DNA of 64,000 nucleotides from JALEFZ01 sp039817415 (GTDB taxonomy: Bacteria > Bacteroidota > Bacteroidia > J057). Position numbers and translations under genes: made by a program. How positions within the stretch are numbered: the stretch's first letter is position 1; each line of letters begins with the position of its first letter. The notes under the pieces were generated by a model that saw nothing but the letters and a program-made list of their open reading frames with translations, did not search any database and was not told where the DNA came from. The DNA is taken from positions 29,744 to 93,743 of the forward strand of contig JBCBVV010000023.1 of the NCBI GenBank assembly GCA_039817415.1, given 5' to 3'. Shown in pieces: positions 1-8,075 of this stretch.

Positions 1-93
1 TTTGCTATCTGCCGACTTTTCTGTAGCCTTCTCTTGTGCTATAGAAGTAAGACCTACAAACAGAAATGATATAATGATGATGAAATATTTCAT
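1..93 (-). CDS. N-terminal part of a small secreted protein (runs off the window)
   Basis: Only the first 31 codons are inside the window. They read as a start methionine, a hydrophobic stretch and an Ala-Gln signal-peptidase site (MKYFIIIISFLFVG then TSIAQ), followed by a charged region rich in Glu and Lys. The gene starts 60 bases downstream of the HYC_CC_PP gene on the same strand and is probably co-transcribed with it. The mature domain is not visible. A metal-associated protein would fit the usual company of HYC_CC_PP genes, but that is only a guess. Confidence 0.6.
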   Translation of the reverse strand, partial: MKYFIIIISFLFVGLTSIAQEKATEKSADSK

Positions 94-153
94 GATTAGA
101 TGATTAATTGTAAAACGAAAAAGTAAAGTGGATTGATTAAAACCCCCCTTAAC

Positions 154-531
154 TTATTCATACAATATCCATCTTCCTTCCAAGGCGTGCTTCCGTTCCG
201 GTGGAGGAAAGAAGTCATTTGGAGTAGGAACCTCATGAGAAGTTATACAGGGAAAAGAATGAAGCCTTTCTGAGAGCGGGGCTTGGTTTGCCTTTGTCTC
301 GTCTTGGTCTAGGTTGGAATAGTCAGCTATTTGATAGGGATCTGTAATTTTGGCGTTTACAAAGATGTAATCACAACACCCCCATTTGCTGTTGCAGCCA
401 CACTGACCCTCTGTTTCGGCGTGGAGAGATACACTCTTAAGTTTTCCGAAGCAATAATGGAATTGTAGGTCAATCCCTTGGGCAGGGATCAAATAAATCA
501 ACAACCATATGCTTAAGAATACCTTCTTCAC
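154..531 (-). CDS. HYC_CC_PP family small exported protein
   Basis: This 125-residue protein has a signal peptide (residues 1-19) followed by the three landmarks that name the family: HYC near residue 25, a Cys-rich patch with CGC and GCC around residues 44-53, and a PP run near residue 109. The paired cysteines and the histidine suggest metal binding or disulfide formation in the periplasm or at the surface, but the function of the family is unknown to me. It precedes a second secreted protein on the same strand (start at 93), suggesting a two-gene unit. The family call rests on motif order and protein size. Confidence 0.72.
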   Translation of the reverse strand: MKKVFLSIWLLIYLIPAQGIDLQFHYCFGKLKSVSLHAETEGQCGCNSKWGCCDYIFVNAKITDPYQIADYSNLDQDETKANQAPLSERLHSFPCITSHEVPTPNDFFPPPERKHALEGRWILYE

Positions 532-736
532 GTAACAAAAGTAAGAAAAATGTAACTCATTTAGGTGGCTACCATGGTTTTACGAAAGAAAATCGTTAAA
601 AGTTTGATGTTTCTTCTATCGAATGTATTAATAAAATAATAATAATGTGTAAGTTTTAAAAAATATCTTAACTAAATAATACTGCAATTTAAATTAATTT
701 ACTTCTATTGAATCATTCCATTAATGAATTGATTGA

Positions 737-1630
737 ATGGGAAAGGACAAACTCTCGAAGACACAAGAACTTGCCATACAAACCAGGTTATCTCAGCTAG
801 GTGCTGGAATTGCGATTATGGCCTTGATTCTCGTAGGAATCTACATTCAGGGTCAAGGAAGCCATGAGGGAGAGGAGACCTTCGATCATTTTGTGGGGAC
901 TATTCAGCAGCCAGAAGTATTGGAAGGGGAGAAAGGAGAAATGTCAGAGGAAGAACTCAGTAATATATTGATCTCTGATAGGGAAGAACAAGTACAGGTC
1001 AATCAGAAACAGAGTCAAAGTTTAAGTGCACGGACTTCTGCGGTTCAATTTGATAGAACGTGGGGGGAGAAGGTTGGGGAATCTACATTTACAGTCAATT
1101 GGGAGGTTTCCCAAGCGATCAATACCCATTCTTATGAGGTCCAACGGTCCTTAAATGGGAAAGATTTTATTCCCCTTGGAACGATTGCCCATAAACATAT
1201 TACCCATGAAGGGAGCAGACAATTTGCTTTTACAGACAAGGAATTGCTCACCTCCCAATTGCCAAAAATATATTATCGAGTGGTTCATATGGGGACAGAT
1301 GGCCAATCCAAAATCAGCCATCGAATTAGCCACCGCCTTCCGCTCAACACTGGTCTCTATTCAATGGTTGAGGAAAAAGAAGAACAGCTTCATATATTCT
1401 ATGCCTCAGACGAGACGGATAGTCTGTGGGTGGAGGTCCTCAATGAAAGAGGAAAGATACAGGCAAGGAAAAGGGTCAAGAGCTGTGTGGATGCTAGCTT
1501 GATTCGAGTTCCAAAAGATAATTGGCCAATAGGAAAATACTGGGTCAAACTGAGCTCAAACAACATGTCCATTCGGGAGTCAGTCATCTTGGAAAAACAA
1601 AGGCAGGAAGAAATTAGCGTCAATCCTTAA
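737..1630 (+). CDS. Membrane-anchored protein with a fibronectin-III-like domain
   Basis: The 297-residue product has a short charged N-terminus, a single membrane helix at about residues 22-40, an acidic Gln/Glu-rich linker, then a beta-rich region (about 115-200). That region contains the SYEVQRSLNGKDF pattern seen in fibronectin-III-like modules of Bacteroidota surface proteins. The last 90 residues resemble the beta-sandwich of T9SS sorting domains but lack the usual YPNP opening, so I do not call a sorting domain. It is probably an inner-membrane-anchored periplasmic protein. It stands alone, convergent with thrS, with a shared terminator between them. No function can be assigned. Confidence 0.7.
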   Translation: MGKDKLSKTQELAIQTRLSQLGAGIAIMALILVGIYIQGQGSHEGEETFDHFVGTIQQPEVLEGEKGEMSEEELSNILISDREEQVQVNQKQSQSLSARTSAVQFDRTWGEKVGESTFTVNWEVSQAINTHSYEVQRSLNGKDFIPLGTIAHKHITHEGSRQFAFTDKELLTSQLPKIYYRVVHMGTDGQSKISHRISHRLPLNTGLYSMVEEKEEQLHIFYASDETDSLWVEVLNERGKIQARKRVKSCVDASLIRVPKDNWPIGKYWVKLSSNNMSIRESVILEKQRQEEISVNP

Positions 1631-1641
1631 ATTGATGGTAT

Positions 1642-1675
1642 AAAAAAAGGCATGACAAGAAAGTCATGCCTTTTT
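1642..1675. terminator. Bidirectional intrinsic terminator between convergent genes
   Basis: A 13-base-pair inverted repeat (AAAAAGGCATGAC, loop AAGAAA, GTCATGCCTTTTT) with A and T flanks lies between the ends of the anchored-protein gene and thrS. It can serve both strands. Confidence 0.9.
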
Positions 1676-1693
1676 AACATCTTATGATTAGGA

Positions 1694-3637
1694 CTAGGCG
1701 AGTAACTCTTTGATTTCATTGTTCAAGTGAGCAATGAAGTCTTCTTGTTTCAATACACCTAAATCGCCCTCTTTTCTTTTTCTCACAGATACGGTACCAT
1801 CTTTGAGCTCTTGTTCCCCTACCACTAGCATATAGGGGTATTTATTTAACTCAGCTTCGCGGATTTTCTTTCCGATTTTTTCATTACGGTAATCTATATC
1901 CACTCTAATACCGGCTTCTCTCAATTTATCCTGAATGAGCTTGGCCTCATCATTGAATTTATCTACGATCGGCAGAATAATGGCTTGATAAGGAGCTAAC
2001 CAAAGTGGAAAATCACCTGCCGTGTGCTCGATCAAAACCGCTGTAAATCTCTCTAGTGAACCAAATGGCGCACGGTGAATCATCACAGGTCGATGCTTTT
2101 GGTTATCTGCACCGATGTATTCCAGCTCAAATCTATCAGGTAAAGAATAGTCCAGCTGGATAGTTCCTAGCTGCCATTCTCGGCCCAAGGCATCCTTAAC
2201 CATAAAGTCTAGTTTAGGACCATAGAAGGCTGCTTCTCCCTCTTCCTTGACAATTTCAAGTCCTTTTTCAAGGGCTGCCTCTTCAATGGCCTTTTCTGCA
2301 GCATCCCATTGTTCAGGATCACCAAAGTATTTCTCTGGCTTGTTGGGGTCTCGTAAAGAAACCTGTGCCTTGAATTTTTCAAACTTAAGGACACGGAAGA
2401 TATACAGTACGATGTCAATAACCTTTTTGAACTCGTCCTTAACCTGATCAGGACGACAGAAGATATGGGCATCGTCTTGGGTAAAGCCACGTACACGGGT
2501 CAAGCCATGTAGCTCTCCAGACTGCTCGTAACGGTAAACGGTTCCGAACTCTGCCACCCTGTAGGGAAGCTCCTTGTAAGACCTTGGCCTCGAACTATAA
2601 ATCTCACAGTGGTGTGGACAATTCATAGGCTTCAGTAGGAATTCCTCTCCTTCAGAAGGTGTTTTGATGGGTTGGAAAGAATCCTCTCCATACTTATCCC
2701 AGTGCCCAGAGGTCTGGTACAATTCCTTTTTCCCAATATGAGAAGTAACTACCTGCTCATAGCCTTCCTTTTCCTGAAGATTTTTAAGGAAATTGATGAG
2801 GGTTTCTCTTAAGCGAGTTCCTTTAGGTAGCCAAAGGGGCAGCCCCATACCCACGCGCTCGGAGAAAGTAAATAGGCCCAACTCTTTCCCAATTTTTCTG
2901 TGGTCGCGCTTTTTAGCTTCCTCCATCATCTCCAGGTACTCAGTCAGTTCCTTCTTTTTAGGGAAGGAAATGGCGTAAATACGAGTGAGCATCTTGTTCT
3001 TTTCATCTCCTCTCCAATAAGCCCCTGCTGTCGACAAAATCTTCATCGCCTTGATAGACTTGGAATTAGGGATATGTCCCCCTCTACAGAGATCTGTAAA
3101 GTTTCCAGAATGATAGAAGGTGATGTTGCCATCTTCCAGCCCTTCAATCAACTCAACCTTATAGTCGTTGCCTATCTTTTTATAATGGTCAATGGCCTCA
3201 GCCTTGGAGACATCTTTTCTCTCAAAGGTTTCACCTGATTTGGCCAGTTCCATGAACTTCTTCTCTACCTTGGCGAAATCAGCCTCTCCAAATTTATAGT
3301 CTCCAAAATCTATGTCGTAATAGAATCCTCGCTCAATTGGAGGGCCAAATCCTAGTTGAATGCCTGGATATAGTTCCTCCAGTGCTTCAGCTAAAATATG
3401 AGCAGAAGAGTGCCACATGGCTTCTTTGCCCTTCTGATCTCTCCATGTCAGGATAGCAACATTCGCGTCTGTCGTTATGGGACGATTCAGTTCCCAGGTT
3501 TCACCATTGACTTGAATGGCCAAAGCATTTCTGGCCAGGCCTTCGCTGATATCCATTGCTACATCTTTTCCAGTAGCACCAGCGGCAAATTGACGCACAC
3601 TTCCATCAGGAAGAGTGATGTTGATTTGATTAGACAT
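1694..3637 (-). CDS. thrS: Threonine--tRNA ligase
   Basis: Charges tRNA-Thr with threonine in the cytoplasm. The 647-residue protein has the full architecture: N-terminal TGS domain (1-60), the editing/SAD domain with HSSAH near residue 77 and the C-R-G-G-H metal site, the class II catalytic core with the MNCPHHCEIY segment and the RVRGFTQDDAH motif, and a C-terminal anticodon-binding domain. Length is normal for the family. The translation-factor and ribosomal genes (infC-rpmI-rplT) that often follow or precede thrS in bacteria are not next to it here. A possible upstream control region at 3638-3720 shows no T-box that I can recognise. Confidence 0.98.
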   Translation of the reverse strand: MSNQINITLPDGSVRQFAAGATGKDVAMDISEGLARNALAIQVNGETWELNRPITTDANVAILTWRDQKGKEAMWHSSAHILAEALEELYPGIQLGFGPPIERGFYYDIDFGDYKFGEADFAKVEKKFMELAKSGETFERKDVSKAEAIDHYKKIGNDYKVELIEGLEDGNITFYHSGNFTDLCRGGHIPNSKSIKAMKILSTAGAYWRGDEKNKMLTRIYAISFPKKKELTEYLEMMEEAKKRDHRKIGKELGLFTFSERVGMGLPLWLPKGTRLRETLINFLKNLQEKEGYEQVVTSHIGKKELYQTSGHWDKYGEDSFQPIKTPSEGEEFLLKPMNCPHHCEIYSSRPRSYKELPYRVAEFGTVYRYEQSGELHGLTRVRGFTQDDAHIFCRPDQVKDEFKKVIDIVLYIFRVLKFEKFKAQVSLRDPNKPEKYFGDPEQWDAAEKAIEEAALEKGLEIVKEEGEAAFYGPKLDFMVKDALGREWQLGTIQLDYSLPDRFELEYIGADNQKHRPVMIHRAPFGSLERFTAVLIEHTAGDFPLWLAPYQAIILPIVDKFNDEAKLIQDKLREAGIRVDIDYRNEKIGKKIREAELNKYPYMLVVGEQELKDGTVSVRKRKEGDLGVLKQEDFIAHLNNEIKELLA

Positions 3638-3734
3638 GAATTAATAAGTAAAATTTCGGCGCTAAAATACACACCGACTTTAACTATGCGAAATCCCTGA
3701 AGGATTTTTCGAGAATTGACTTAAGTGGTAGGAC

Positions 3735-3767
3735 AAAAAAAGATGCGTCCCTTTGGAGGTACGCATC
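3735..3767 (-). terminator. Intrinsic terminator for the head-GIN gene
   Basis: Reading the minus strand, the arms GATGCGT and ACGCATC close a hairpin with extra inner pairs, followed directly by seven T residues. It lies just past the stop codon at 3815. Confidence 0.85.
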
Positions 3768-3814
3768 CTTTCTTATTTGGTTAAGGAAATGAAACGGACT
3801 ATTTCCCTTGATAA

Positions 3815-4507
3815 TTAGTAGGCTATTCCTCCGCTTTTAGACTTGGTTTTAGTCTTTTGTTTGGTAATAGAACCTGTATCATTCTTGTCAATCAGGACAT
3901 TGGAAGGATTTCCTGTATAGGAGAGATTTCCTCCATTTTTTGCTGAGGCAGTTAGGCTCTTGGTAACGTGGAGCTTGACATTTCCGCCATCTTCAGTCAC
4001 AACAGAAGCCTGAGCAATGTTTAAATCCCCTCCATTAAAGTTGCCCCCATCTTTTACCGAAGCATTAAGCTTATTGGCATTTCCATCCATCTTGATGTTT
4101 CCCCCATCTTTGCACACCACACTCAAGGTCTCCGTACTGGTCCCTAGTTTTAAATTTCCTCCGTCTGAGCATATGATGCTTAGGCTTGGGGCCTTCAAAA
4201 CTGAATTATGCGTAAGCATCGCACCATCCTTTACCACAAGGGCTCTGAGGCTGCTGTAGTAAAGCTTAATCTTGTTGTTTTTTAGGTTGTGAGATCCATC
4301 TTGCAGACCAATTTTAAGGCTTTTTCCTTCTTGAGATACCTCTAAGGGAAGATTGGAAGGATTCTCTAGTCTAGCTGAAGAGCTTTTTATCAATTCTACA
4401 TGGATTCCATCTACCGCTGTAATAGAATTGAAATCAGAAATATTTTGGGCAAAGAGGGTGCTACAAAGTAGCCCTATAGATAGGATTGCTGACAGTACTG
4501 CTTTCAT
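3815..4507 (-). CDS. Head-GIN-domain (DUF2807) exported protein
   Basis: The 230-residue protein has a signal peptide ending near LFAQ, then a beta-solenoid-like region typical of the DUF2807 'head GIN' family. DGGN or NGGN recurs about every 20 residues between residues 113 and 195, marking successive turns of the solenoid. It ends in a basic Thr/Lys/Ser tail. Family members are surface or periplasmic proteins of unknown role, sometimes called putative adhesins. It is divergent from the heme operon, with 374 bases between the starts, so some of the operator-like repeats there could also act on it. I see no sorting domain. Confidence 0.85.
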   Translation of the reverse strand: MKAVLSAILSIGLLCSTLFAQNISDFNSITAVDGIHVELIKSSSARLENPSNLPLEVSQEGKSLKIGLQDGSHNLKNNKIKLYYSSLRALVVKDGAMLTHNSVLKAPSLSIICSDGGNLKLGTSTETLSVVCKDGGNIKMDGNANKLNASVKDGGNFNGGDLNIAQASVVTEDGGNVKLHVTKSLTASAKNGGNLSYTGNPSNVLIDKNDTGSITKQKTKTKSKSGGIAY

Positions 4508-4716
4508 ATTTGTTAGGTTAATGGATAAAATAGTCGAAGTGCTTCATAGAGTAGATGAAAATGGGCCTAAGAAGGATGCTTTCATATGAAAACATGTGGA
4601 TGTTTCAAGGATAGCTAATATAAGGAATGGCTGCGTGGTAAAATTGGGAAAAGATAATCGCATTATAATTTTCCCATTTTGATAGTTGGGACTTTGTCAA
4701 GCTAATAATGGGTTGT

Positions 4717-4747
4717 ATACCTAAGATTAGGTATGTGCACTGCCTAA
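4717..4747. promoter_or_regulatory. Operator-like TTAGG/CCTAA palindromes upstream of the heme operon
   Basis: A perfect dyad (ATACCTAA, spacer GA, TTAGGTAT) covers 4717-4734. Its right half-site pairs again with a CCTAATT at 4743, with a GTGCAC core between them. A further ATTAGGTAA copy lies at 4795-4803, just upstream of the -33 element of the hmu promoter. Repeated half-sites in both orientations suggest binding of a dimeric regulator. An iron- or heme-responsive regulator is a natural guess from the downstream genes. The site could also serve the divergent head-GIN gene. Confidence 0.55.
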
Positions 4748-4816
4748 TTTTGGCTACTAACTCATTGATTTTAAGTAGATAAGCCATCATAATAATTAGG
4801 TAATTTTAGATTTTAT

Positions 4817-4847
4817 TTTGTCTCAAATTGAGGAAGGCATATGTTTG
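4817..4847 (+). promoter_or_regulatory. Bacteroidota-type promoter of the heme operon
   Basis: TTTG at 4817-4820 is followed after 19 bases by TATGTTTG at 4840-4847. This matches the -33 TTTG / -7 TAnnTTTG consensus of the Bacteroidota primary sigma factor. Transcription would start near 4853, about 30 bases before the hmuY-like start codon. Confidence 0.75.
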
Positions 4848-4860
4848 TTTTGAAGCTTAA

Positions 4861-4875
4861 TTAGAATTAGTCTAA
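4861..4875. promoter_or_regulatory. Inverted repeat TTAGA-N5-TCTAA before the hmuY start
   Basis: A perfect 5+5 dyad lies inside the predicted short 5' leader, 6 bases before the start codon. It could be a regulator site or a weak leader hairpin. At this AT content chance is a real alternative. Confidence 0.35.
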
Positions 4876-4881
4876 ATAAAA

Positions 4882-6150
4882 ATGAAGCAAATCTACCTTC
4901 TCCTAGCAGTTGGATTACTGCCCTACTTTGTAACTGCTCAGCAAATTGAGCAAGTGTCAGTAGGAGCCGGATATGCAGATGAGACATTTTACTCTTTATC
5001 TGATAGTGTAACTGCTCAATTCCCACATACAGATTGGGATCTGGCCTTTGGGGTAACTCCTCAGGCTGCAAGTATTTTTATCAATGAGGCAGTGGCCCTC
5101 TCTATGGGACCTCCATTACCTGAATTTGAGGTGTATGTGACGACACATACTGATTTTACGTCTGCTGATTCCAATGGCATGACTAGAATTTACAATGGAG
5201 AGCTGGATTGGTCTACAGGTGCATTAAATGATGTGGCTGCTGGTGGATCTTTTGTAGACCTAGGTTGGGGGACGTACAATACCACCTCAAAAAATGTTGA
5301 TGGCTCACGTGTCTTTGTAGTTAAGTTACGAAGCGGCACCTATAAGAAGCTATGGATTGAGTCCCTTGCGAGTGGTGTGTATACATTAAAGCATGCCGAC
5401 CTAGACGGGATGAATGAAACCACCCTTACGGTAGACAAAGCAAACTTCGCTGGGAAAAGTCTGGCTTACCTTTCTTTGGAGACGGGTATGGCCATGGACC
5501 TCGAGCCTTCTGAGTGGGACATGAAATTCACACGTTATTACACGCCATTACCTGATGGAACTGGAGGTGTACTAAACTATATGGTAACTGGTGTATTGAC
5601 CAATGCTGGGGTAAGTGTAGCGCAGGCTGATGGTATTGATCCTTTGACAGTCGATTACAACAACTATGCAGGTGATTATACAGACTCTACCTTGACCGAA
5701 ATCGGACATGACTGGAAAGATTTCGACTTAAACTCCTTCCAATGGACCTTACCTACAGATAGAGTGTACTTCGTGAGAACAGCTACTGACTCACTGTGGA
5801 AGCTATCCTTTGTTGATTTCGAAGGTTCTTCCACGGGTATTACGACTATTGAGAAGGAGTATTTGACAGTATTGACTTCTGTAGACAACTCTCAATTTGT
5901 CAATTCCTACAAAGTGTATCCTAACCCTGCCTCCAACCAGATCAATGTTGCCTTTGAAACAGAAAGAGGGGGGCAACAAGCACAGTTGAGAATCATCAAC
6001 CAGATGGGACAAATTGTTTCTCAAACCAGCATGAATATTAAGACTGGCTTGAATGTAAAGCAACTTCCTATCAACCTACCAACTGGTATGTACCATGTGG
6101 CTATCCAAATGGAAGACGAAGTCATTACCCAGTCAATCTTTGTGAAGTGA
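4882..6150 (+). CDS. HmuY-like heme-binding protein with T9SS type A sorting domain
   Basis: This is the first gene of the heme operon. The 422-residue product has a signal peptide (cleavage near VTAQ, residue 20). The body has the pattern of the HmuY family, including WDLAF and WDMKFTRY segments and alternating Tyr-rich beta strands, about residues 25-330. The C-terminal sorting domain of about 80 residues opens with KVYPNPASNQ and ends in the usual short basic tail. HmuY proteins capture heme outside the cell and pass it to the TonB-dependent receptor HmuR. The classic one is a lipoprotein, whereas here export and surface attachment would go through the type IX system. The HmuY assignment is by pattern and context, and the neighbours strengthen it. 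Confidence 0.78.
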   Translation: MKQIYLLLAVGLLPYFVTAQQIEQVSVGAGYADETFYSLSDSVTAQFPHTDWDLAFGVTPQAASIFINEAVALSMGPPLPEFEVYVTTHTDFTSADSNGMTRIYNGELDWSTGALNDVAAGGSFVDLGWGTYNTTSKNVDGSRVFVVKLRSGTYKKLWIESLASGVYTLKHADLDGMNETTLTVDKANFAGKSLAYLSLETGMAMDLEPSEWDMKFTRYYTPLPDGTGGVLNYMVTGVLTNAGVSVAQADGIDPLTVDYNNYAGDYTDSTLTEIGHDWKDFDLNSFQWTLPTDRVYFVRTATDSLWKLSFVDFEGSSTGITTIEKEYLTVLTSVDNSQFVNSYKVYPNPASNQINVAFETERGGQQAQLRIINQMGQIVSQTSMNIKTGLNVKQLPINLPTGMYHVAIQMEDEVITQSIFVK

Positions 6151-6157
6151 GGTTCTT

Positions 6158-7036
6158 ATGAATATTAAATCTGTTGTAGTTTGGTTTTTAATTCTCCCTT
6201 TGTTGGCAGTTTCTTGTCAGCAAGGGGGGGATAATAAATCTACCGAAGAAAAAAAGGAGCTAAGAATTATTTCTCTTAGCGGCTTCCTGACAGAAACCCT
6301 GTTTGACCTGGGGCTGGGAGAGCAAATCGTAGGCAGAGACATTACCAGTACCTATCCCTCTTCTATCAATGAGGTTCCAGCTTTGGGACATGTGAGTAGA
6401 ATCAATGTAGAAGCTGTCATTGGGCTCAATCCAGACTTCGTTATAGCGGAGGAAGACCAATACGAAAGCTATCGTGTGCTAAAGCAAATAGAAGAAGCAG
6501 GCATCAACGTCCTTGCTGTTCCTACTTCAACTAGCTTACAAAACGCCCTACATGCTTCAACCTATCTCAGCCAACACATGCCCGTGGATAAGGATAAAAT
6601 CGCTGAGTTAGAAGAAAAAATCATAAAGGACAGCTTGGCCCTCGCCGAGACCTTGGCCACCTTTGAAGATGAGCCGCAAGTATTGTTCATTTATGCCAGA
6701 GGAGCAGGTCGTCTCATGGTAGGTGGAAAAAATACAGGGGCCTCAGCTATGATCAAGAAAGCAGGAGGCGTCAATGCGATTCAATCTTTTGACGACTACG
6801 TTACCCTAACACCTGAATCCTTGTTGGAAGCCAATCCTGATGTCATTCTGATGTTTACTTCAGGAATAGCTAGTTTGGATGGAAAAGAAGGACTTGTCCA
6901 GATTAAAGGAATCAGCCAGACACCAGCTTTTCAACATGACCGCATCGTAGCCATGGATGGCCATTATTTGGTATCCTTCTGTTCGAGAGCCGGACAAGCC
7001 GCCAAAGAATTAGCTCAACAAATACACTTGGAATAG
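6158..7036 (+). CDS. hmuT: Heme ABC transporter substrate-binding lipoprotein (HmuT-like)
   Basis: The 292-residue protein carries a lipoprotein signal with Cys20 (LLAVSC). The rest matches the class III periplasmic binding-protein fold used for heme, cobalamin and siderophores: RIISLSGFLTETLFDLGL at the N-lobe, GRDITSTYP, a long connecting helix, and a C-lobe ending in the ...AGQAAKELAQQIH helix. It would bind heme delivered through the outer membrane and hand it to the permease encoded next. It starts 7 bases after the HmuY-like gene and ends 4 bases before the permease start. B12 specificity (BtuF) is possible from sequence alone, but the operon favours heme. Confidence 0.88.
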   Translation: MNIKSVVVWFLILPLLAVSCQQGGDNKSTEEKKELRIISLSGFLTETLFDLGLGEQIVGRDITSTYPSSINEVPALGHVSRINVEAVIGLNPDFVIAEEDQYESYRVLKQIEEAGINVLAVPTSTSLQNALHASTYLSQHMPVDKDKIAELEEKIIKDSLALAETLATFEDEPQVLFIYARGAGRLMVGGKNTGASAMIKKAGGVNAIQSFDDYVTLTPESLLEANPDVILMFTSGIASLDGKEGLVQIKGISQTPAFQHDRIVAMDGHYLVSFCSRAGQAAKELAQQIHLE

Positions 7037-7040
7037 ACGT

Positions 7041-8075
7041 ATGCAGACGAGCAGATTACCACTGGTTTCTTATACACTTTTACTAGGCATGATCCTAGGA
7101 GGGAGTATACTGGCAGCTCTTTTCTATGGGGCTTACCAGATCAGTATCGGTGATGTGCTCAATGCGCTGATGGGACAGGGAACAGCTTCTGAAAACTTCC
7201 TAATTCTACAAATTCGTCTCCCAAGAATTTTACTCACTGCTTTGACGGGAATGGGTTTGGCCATTTCAGGTGCGGCCATACAGGGTGTTTTTCGAAATCC
7301 TTTGGCGGACCAGACCTTGATTGGTGTAACAAGTGGAGCGAGTCTTTTCGCTGTTCTTGCTATTGTACTCATGGGAACTTTTCTCGCGGAAATTGCTGAA
7401 GTCCTCAAGCAATCAACTGTTGCCCTATTTGCCTTCACCGGAGGCTTTCTAACTACATATTTGGTTTACTTCCTCTCTCGTGAACAGGGGAGGACCAATG
7501 TAATGACGATGCTGTTAGCCGGCATCGCCATCTCTGCTTTCGCTGCTGCTATTTCCGGTGTATTTATCTATATGTCTGATGATCAGCAACTACGAGATAT
7601 TACCTTTTGGACCATGGGAAGTTTTAGCGGGGCTGGCTGGGTCCATGTAGGCATAGCTGCTCCGATCATGATACTTGGTTGCCTTTTCCTCACGAGATAC
7701 TCCAGGGCATTAAATGCCTTTCTTCTTGGGGAAAAAGAAGCCATGTATCTTGGATTTGATGTGGAGAAAGTCAAATCTCGAGCGATCTTTTTCACCGCCT
7801 TGATGATTGGTGTATGTACGTCAATGTGCGGTTTGATTGGCTTCGTCGGACTCGTGGTTCCCCACTTTCTGCGCCTCCTTCAAGGACCGGACAATCGGTA
7901 TCTTTTGATTGGATCTGCATTAAGTGGGGCTATATTTTTGGTGTGGACAGATACCTTGGCCAGAACCATCATTGCCCCAGGAGAATTACCCATTGGAATT
8001 TTAACTGCTAGCATAGGCGCTCCTTTCTTCCTCTGGCTTTTGATCAACCGACAACAAGAAAATGAACTGGTATGA
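7041..8075 (+). CDS. hmuU: Heme ABC transporter permease (FecCD family, HmuU-like)
   Basis: The 344-residue integral membrane protein has about ten hydrophobic helices and the FecCD family signatures: the ILQIRLPRIL entry, the GAAIQGVFRNPLADQTLIGV loop early in the protein, and a late FVGLVVPHFLRLL segment that forms the coupling region for the ATPase. It moves heme across the inner membrane together with HmuT and the ATPase. Its last four bases overlap the start of the ATPase gene (ATGA), a sign of translational coupling. Confidence 0.92.
   Translation: MQTSRLPLVSYTLLLGMILGGSILAALFYGAYQISIGDVLNALMGQGTASENFLILQIRLPRILLTALTGMGLAISGAAIQGVFRNPLADQTLIGVTSGASLFAVLAIVLMGTFLAEIAEVLKQSTVALFAFTGGFLTTYLVYFLSREQGRTNVMTMLLAGIAISAFAAAISGVFIYMSDDQQLRDITFWTMGSFSGAGWVHVGIAAPIMILGCLFLTRYSRALNAFLLGEKEAMYLGFDVEKVKSRAIFFTALMIGVCTSMCGLIGFVGLVVPHFLRLLQGPDNRYLLIGSALSGAIFLVWTDTLARTIIAPGELPIGILTASIGAPFFLWLLINRQQENELV

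Noticed and set aside
4882..6150. The first gene of the heme operon as a plain T9SS adhesin
   Set aside because: It has a sorting domain, but the body pattern and its place directly before hmuT favour a HmuY-type heme protein.
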